Shown here: positions 58,604 through 64,000 of the stretch, piece by piece
Layout: each line of letters starts with the position of its first letter
How positions within the stretch are numbered: position 1 is the stretch's first letter
Assembly: GCA_028456385.1 (NCBI GenBank)
Contig: JALNQF010000046.1
Span: forward strand, 124,001 to 188,000
DNA from: Ophiosphaerella korrae
Lineage: Eukaryota > Ascomycota > Dothideomycetes > Pleosporales > Phaeosphaeriaceae
Direction: 5' to 3'
Length of the DNA stretch: 64,000 bases
Notes under the pieces: generated by a model
What the model saw: only the letters and a program-made list of their open reading frames with translations
Database searches by the model: none
What the model was told of the DNA's origin: nothing
Program-made: the position numbers and the translations under genes

Positions 58604-60764
58604 TACAATTAGAGGGTACCCTGGCCCAAGACAGATTGATTGATCCAAAGATACTCCCAGTTTGTCACTCATTCGAACATAACACAACTCATACTAATAA
58701 TCTTCAGAAAAAAACTTGGTTAGAGTCCTATTTTGAGCGCAAAGGCGCAGAGTATTTAGGTATACAATATAATGGGTAAATATAAACAAAGGCTGTGTCC
58801 CTGTAATAGCAATAGTTTTAGGGCAACGAAATTCTGCTTTTATTGATAACGAAAGGTTGAGGTCTTAAGCCCCTACCTCTACAATTTGACAATATAATTG
58901 TTGTAATATATTACATACTGCGATTAAGCAGTAGCGGACAGGAATTGCTTTTCATTAATATTATAAACTCGAGGATATATAAAAATAAAGCTAGCATAGA
59001 GGTATGCTTGGGCGCACAATCTACGAGGGAAGTCAGATAAATACACTAGTACTAGTAATGACTGAAGTCTTGGTCTTTGCTCGTCGATTGCAATTGTCGC
59101 AACACCACTTAACCGTAGCAGCACGTGCAATGTGAGAAGGATTTTCATATTCTCGGAGTAGCTTCGTTATATATTGATCGATTGTGTAAACAATTTTATG
59201 CGATTTAATAGCCTATTTAGCATCTAAGGGTCTGCCAGAAGACGTGAGGCTAAAACCATACTCGGAAGTGTAAAGCAGTATTGTATAGTAACTATACATA
59301 ATACAGGCCCAATATAAAGAGGAGATTAAAAACCAGATCTTGCGCTACTTATGCCAATAATATTGTAGCCAATGTTCTGAAGTAAATATTGTTGTGAGGA
59401 AAATAGGTCGCGATGTCTCGCGAAAGAGAGTGTCTCGCCTCGCAGGAATAGACGTTATTGAGCAAGTATTATAGATTTTAAACTTCACATGGCTCGACTA
59501 CTCATAGATGACTCTGCTAAGTCCAAAATCCTAAAGCGTTCTCGTTGCGTTATTCTCACTCCTCCAAACTTGACCAGAGTGAATACAATCCGCTTCAAAA
59601 TTTCACCAATCCACTTTCAAAATATCCCTTTGATTCCTATCGTGTATTTCGGGTTGAGGCATCTCACACAACATTCTTTCGTAGATCAAAAAATACGTAG
59701 GAAAATTTGTCATATGATAATGAGCACACACTGCACACTGGGTGATGTCCTCTGCTTACTCTATTTTAACACTAGAAATGAATGTTTGAGTAAAGCAGCT
59801 CTACTGTAGGAAGAGCCCACAACGACTGGAATATCTTTGACCGCTATTTGAAAACATTTGTATACAAATCCTATATAATTGCTTTAGTCACCCATTACTT
59901 GAGAAGATGTTCATTGTAGAAACCACATCCATGAAATAGAGATCATAATGGTATAGTGTAAAATCCCTTGAACGATTCTTCACTTCTAGAATCTTTGCAC
60001 AGAACAGAACACGCGGATCTATTATGCTCCTACTACTCACTTCTAAGATAGTACAGCGAACAGCACACTCTCATCTTCAAGTCCAATATGTGCATGCTAC
60101 GGCGTAAATTCTTACGCCACGACCCATATACATTTACCCTGAACCCCTAGCCATCTACAAACAAGCATAAAAAATCAAGTTTCAATAGAAGTCGCACTTA
60201 GAGTGCAAGGTTCAAACCACCCAACAACATTCCATCCCAGCTACCTGAACCGACTACTTTATCCCACACACTCCATCAACGCCGTGTAACGTCCTACAAC
60301 GTCCTACGAAACGCCGTGGCACGTCACACACTCGACTTCACATTGAGTACACCACGGCTCCTCCTATCTGCCGAGAAGGCAGGACATCGTTATAAAGACG
60401 ATAGCAAAGTTGCCTAGGAAGATAATACTCAGTAGTCCACCACCAATACCCCACAGCGCCTTGCGGCAAATCTATCAAGCAATCCACAGCAAAGCAGAGC
60501 CGAGCCCAAACTCACAGCACGTTTATCACTCATTTGCGCACCGCACATCTAATCGTTCGAACAATCCACTCAACATATGAGATAGGTATAAATATATATA
60601 TACAAAAAAAAAAAAAAAGAAGCGCTGTTCTAGCAGCCAATCATGAAGAAAAGAACTAGGTGTCAAGCCCTAGACGAGGAAATACCCTCAGGGTTCCAGC
60701 CAATGTACATGAAGAGTCTTTTTTGTGTCGCGTTATGTGAGGAATCGTGGGGGAGGGAAGCCAC
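58604..60764. other. Intergenic, AT-rich, no gene recognised
   Basis: 2161 bp. The frame at 59489-59809 lacks motifs. An A-run is present at 60604-60618. An imperfect CGTCCTAC repeat lies near 60290-60310. Confidence 0.45.
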
Positions 60765-61807
60765 TCATAATGCGAAGGCGCGGGCGTGGCGGCGAGCCTT
60801 GGAGCCGCTTTGCTGCTTGAGCCAGGCGATGAATTGGGTGATGGTGAAGGTCTCGGGGAGGGCAGCGCCATTTCCGCTGTTGCCATTTCCATTACCCGCG
60901 CCGGATGAAGGAGCGGGAGCAGCGGACTGAGCAGGAGTGGCAGCGGGGGTAGCAGACTTGGAGGGGGTAGCAGGCGTAGCGGACTTGGAGGGAGTGGCAG
61001 GCTTGGTGGAGGTAGGGGGCGAGGCAGGGGCGCTGCCAGAGCCAGAGCTGGCGCCATTCCACACGGCGGGGCCGGGGATCTTGTAGGTTGTGAGGCCGCT
61101 GTAGATGTTGGCTAGGACGCCGGGGTCGGTGGCAGAGTAGGCCTTGGTCATGTCGGTGCCGGTGGCGGGGAGAGTGGCAGAACCGCCGGTGACCTTGAGC
61201 TGGGCGCAGCCGTTGTAGAACTGGGCACCGCCTTGCCGGTTGCCCTCGTGGAGAGCGATGATCTCGGGGCGGAGGAGGTACTCGCCGTCAGCGAGGTTGG
61301 GGAGAGTAATGGTGATGGCGCCCTTGTCGGAGATGAACTTGTCAACAGCCCACTTGCCGTTGTTCAAACCGTCTTCGTAGATCTTGGTCCATACGGCGCC
61401 TTCACCGTTGCCCTCAGCCTTTGCCATGTAGACCATGATGGGTCCCTTGTGGGAAGCAGCGATGGGCCTAGTGGTGCGAAGTTAGCAGGTAGTTTTCATT
61501 TACTTCGTATGGTCAACACTTACTCATCAGCATCACCAGTAGGGAACTGTCCGTTCAGTTCGTTGTGATGCCATTGCATAGTGATCTTGGAGCCAGCAGC
61601 GACGCTGATGAAATCCTTGGTGGCTTTGCCACCGTTGCAGACCATAGACTTGGAGGTGACATCGAGGATGGGGTTGTTGCCATTGGAAGGAGTCTGAATA
61701 CCAAAATGCTGACCCTGATCCTTTCCATCAACGGAAACAGACTGGAAAGTGGCGTGGCCAGCAACGAGCTTGGCAGCAGCGAGAGCGAAAGCAACTGAGG
61801 TCCTCAT
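60765..61807 (-). CDS. AA9 lytic polysaccharide monooxygenase with Ser/Thr/Pro-rich C terminus (328 aa)
   Basis: Exons 61807-61524 and 61467-60765. The intron 61523-61468 (56 bp) has GTAAGT and CACTAG. The signal peptide (residues 1-17) leaves a mature N-terminal His in GHATFQSV, the copper-brace ligand. The second His is in [14 protein letters not shown]. The disulphide Cys is in SMVCNGG, and the axial Tyr and partner Cys are in [14 protein letters not shown], all as expected for active enzymes. Catalysis is oxidative cleavage of cellulose or related glucans outside the cell. After [12 protein letters not shown] the protein changes to a linker of repeated [12 protein letters not shown] type, then Gly/Asn repeats, and ends with about 30 residues ([13 protein letters not shown]) that are not a classical cellulose-binding module. 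Confidence 0.95.
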
Positions 61808-63825
61808 GATGAAGCTTGGTGTATTGCGTTGGAAGGTTGGTGTGTGAGAGTATAATCAAAGCTAGAACTGAAGCTAGAGTCGAAAGAAAGACAGACGAAT
61901 GGACGAAGTGAGTTGGGCTAAAGAGCGGATGTGAATGAAAGTCAGCTTCAGGCTTGATGACTTTCTTCGTCAGGGGACTGCACACTTCTTATACCGCAGC
62001 CTCATCATAGACGGCACGTTGCCGCCATAGAAGGTATCTAGCATTGCCTGCCGCTGTGGCTCGATTAATACGGCTTGTGAAACCCAAGGGCCTGGTTTGA
62101 TGCCAAGCTGCTGTTGGCTCATCTATTCAACGGGCACTAGTTGTCCACTGCACCTAAAGCAGCTGCATGGCGGTGTTTAGCTGCTACGGAAGGCTCGAAG
62201 CAGGTCAGCATCAGTATTGCGACCCGAAAATCTTAATCTAAACCTGACTAGTTGGGGAGATTTGTAGGGAAAGCCCTTCGATGCATGTTCCTCGATGGGG
62301 TTGAGCTATAGGCCAGAGCGTCGAATGAAGAGGACGCATTCTAGCAAACGTGAAACTAGTGTGGCACAAGATCAAGCAAATGCCAGGGCCACACCTCGGC
62401 GTTTCGCTAAACGCTATGCATTGTGGCACATGGTAAGCTGTTATCATGCTATACCACCACCTTTGCTGTAATCCCTGATTTCATTGCTCTGCTGAGGACA
62501 TTGCATAAATTCACATAGTGTCCTATGACTGGACTTACAAACCAAGGCCAACGAGGATTTTCTTTCGCATTGTTGTAATTATTGAAATCTAAGCGCTGCT
62601 GCAGTGTGAAAGGAGCATGATGATGGCTCACAAGTGGCGTTGGGTGGGGCAAGTTTTTCCGTGTCCAGGATGACAAGCGGGATGAAAGGTGAAACGAAGT
62701 CTTTTTGGCGAGATTGCTGGCCCGTGTAGGTTTGATATTTGGACTCACGCGGCGTCGCCCCAATGAGCTTTTCTTATTGTTTTCCAAGCCTCGCCGTAAT
62801 ATACATAGTCATAGTGCATAGTCGGATAGTCCAGTAGTAGTTCGTTGTTCAGTTTAGTATTGCCGCGTTACAACTCGCCAACGCTATCCAGATATCGACT
62901 ATTAAAGTACTCATTGGCCTAGTCTTTTCGTTGAGTAGTACTATTTGTGCTGGTTTTGCTCAATCTCGAATATTAGACATATGCCCCATGACGAATAATG
63001 GTCTGGCCGTCGGTGTGCAAGTAGGCATTTTGGTGGCTGTGGACGCCTCATCAAATTACCGTGTAGACCATTGACTCCGGATGCGCGATCCACCCATGTC
63101 CCGTGTAATCGTGATTGGCAGGGAACGCCTGGTGGTACAGAGTAGGTATGCAGAGGCTTCTCAGCGCAATTTTGAGGCCAACGGAAGTTTGGTGTGATTT
63201 TGAAGAGTGTTAGGTATGCCAGAACGGCTTACTATAAGATGCAGAGGGCCTCGGTCGGCGACAGAACGATGTAAACACTCCCTTGCTTGAAGATGCGTGA
63301 GTTTGAGAGAGTTCGAGGAGCTATTGTAGTTTCTCTTTCTAATTGGCACAACTGTGAGCGCTATATGCCCATCTGAGGCGCCTACCGGTGTGAAAGGCAA
63401 GGGAGTTGGTGTCTCTCTTCCTTCTTTAGTGGCCTAGCTATTCCTTGCCGCGGTGGTTGGACACCTCAGACTGCATGTAAGAATAGAATCGGAAAGATAA
63501 CAGGAAGCTATGTATTTAGCCAAATACTGTACAGCCAACAACTTTCACTGAGATTTGGCGTGTCTCAGTTGTGGTGGTGGTGTAGTTGACTGACTGTTGC
63601 TGACCAATACTCTGCTCTGCTCCGCTCCGATACGACCTTATTATACCCCACGGGGACTGGAGTGAGTTATTCCATGAGAACACTCTCCGCCGGCATTAAA
63701 ACATTGTACCAGAGAAGATTCACGGCGCATCATAAACTTAGGCTAAACCCATATCGAATTAAGACCGTGATAGGACCCAGCAGTCTCTACGATTTGGATG
63801 AGCTTGGCCCCACAAGAGTCTCGCC
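61808..63825. other. Intergenic, no gene recognised
   Basis: 2018 bp between divergent genes. The first about 200 bp next to 61807 hold the leader of the AA9 gene (pyrimidine-rich on its strand). Minus-strand frames at 62238-62447 and 62449-62787 lack support. Confidence 0.4.
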
Positions 63826-64000
63826 ATGGGAATAAAAGGGTGCTGGACTTGTAGAGGTAAACATCATCAAGAGTGGATAAGCCGCCATACAAACGTTAAT
63901 GGGCTAATTTCTACTTAGAGCGCAAAGTTCGATGTGACTCTCAGTGGCCGAGATGTGGCAACTGCACGAAGGCAGGGCGCGTCTGCCAAGGCTATGGCAT
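63826..64000 (+). CDS. Zn2Cys6 transcription factor, N-terminal part (3' partial)
   Basis: Exon 1 is 63826-63856, the intron is 63857-63918 (GTAAAC..TACTTAG, with GGCTAATTT inside) and exon 2 runs off the window. The product starts MGIKGCWTCRERKVRCD and continues WPRCGNCTKAGRVCQGYG, the six-Cys Zn2Cys6 binuclear cluster of fungal regulators, here interrupted by the intron after the second Cys. The target genes are unknown; the activation domain lies outside the window. Confidence 0.9.

Noticed and set aside
60180..60230. GGTTCAAACC resembling a tRNA T-arm
   Set aside because: No matching D-arm, anticodon arm or acceptor stem could be paired around it.

Overview
The window is nuclear DNA of a filamentous ascomycete (Pezizomycotina). 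It looks Dothideomycete/Pleosporales-like, but that placement is inference. The evidence is many short spliceosomal introns (46 to 85 bp, with CTAAC/CTGAC-like branch sites), a fungal gene set (SLT2-type MAP kinase, hybrid histidine kinase, Zn2Cys6 and C2H2 regulators, AA9 polysaccharide monooxygenases) and a 7 kb retroelement carrying the CpA-to-TpA signature of repeat-induced point mutation (RIP).

Layout. Positions 1-32.9 kb are gene-dense and mostly housekeeping: the receiver end of a hybrid histidine kinase, a 1664-residue disordered protein, the ribosome-biogenesis helicase HAS1, an NAD-binding epimerase-like protein with a GC-AG intron, the cell-wall-integrity MAP kinase SLT2 (six introns, an 11-nt micro-exon), a membrane pepsin-fold protein lacking a catalytic Asp, a repetitive secreted surface protein, a C2H2 zinc-finger protein, an Arp10/Arp11-like actin-related protein, snoRNP protein NOP58, RNA polymerase III subunit RPC9/Rpc17 and an unknown 587-residue protein. 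HAS1, NOP58 and Rpc17 all serve ribosome or tRNA synthesis; the rest do not form an evident pathway.

Positions 33-50 kb are sparser: a RING-H2 protein, a divergent AA9 protein, an O-methyltransferase, a decayed PARP-type zinc-finger gene, a tail-anchored thioredoxin and a secreted alpha/beta hydrolase, separated by gaps of up to 4 kb in which no gene is recognisable.

Positions 50655-57688 hold one complete Ty3/Gypsy chromovirus-type LTR retrotransposon (430-bp LTRs, AAGTG target-site duplication, gag zinc knuckles, protease, RT, RNase H, integrase, chromodomain), riddled with TAG/TAA stops by RIP. The RIP-mutated block starts and ends at the same offset inside the two LTRs, between two hairpins. 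This is the most unusual structural signal in the window.

Positions 57.7-64 kb are repeat-flanking accessory DNA: a previously unannotated-looking two-exon gene for a 58-residue Ala-rich membrane/coiled-coil peptide, a canonical AA9 enzyme with a Ser/Thr/Pro tail, and the start of a Zn2Cys6 regulator cut by the window edge. No rRNA, tRNA or CRISPR was found. All exon boundaries are read by eye from splice signals and frame continuity.
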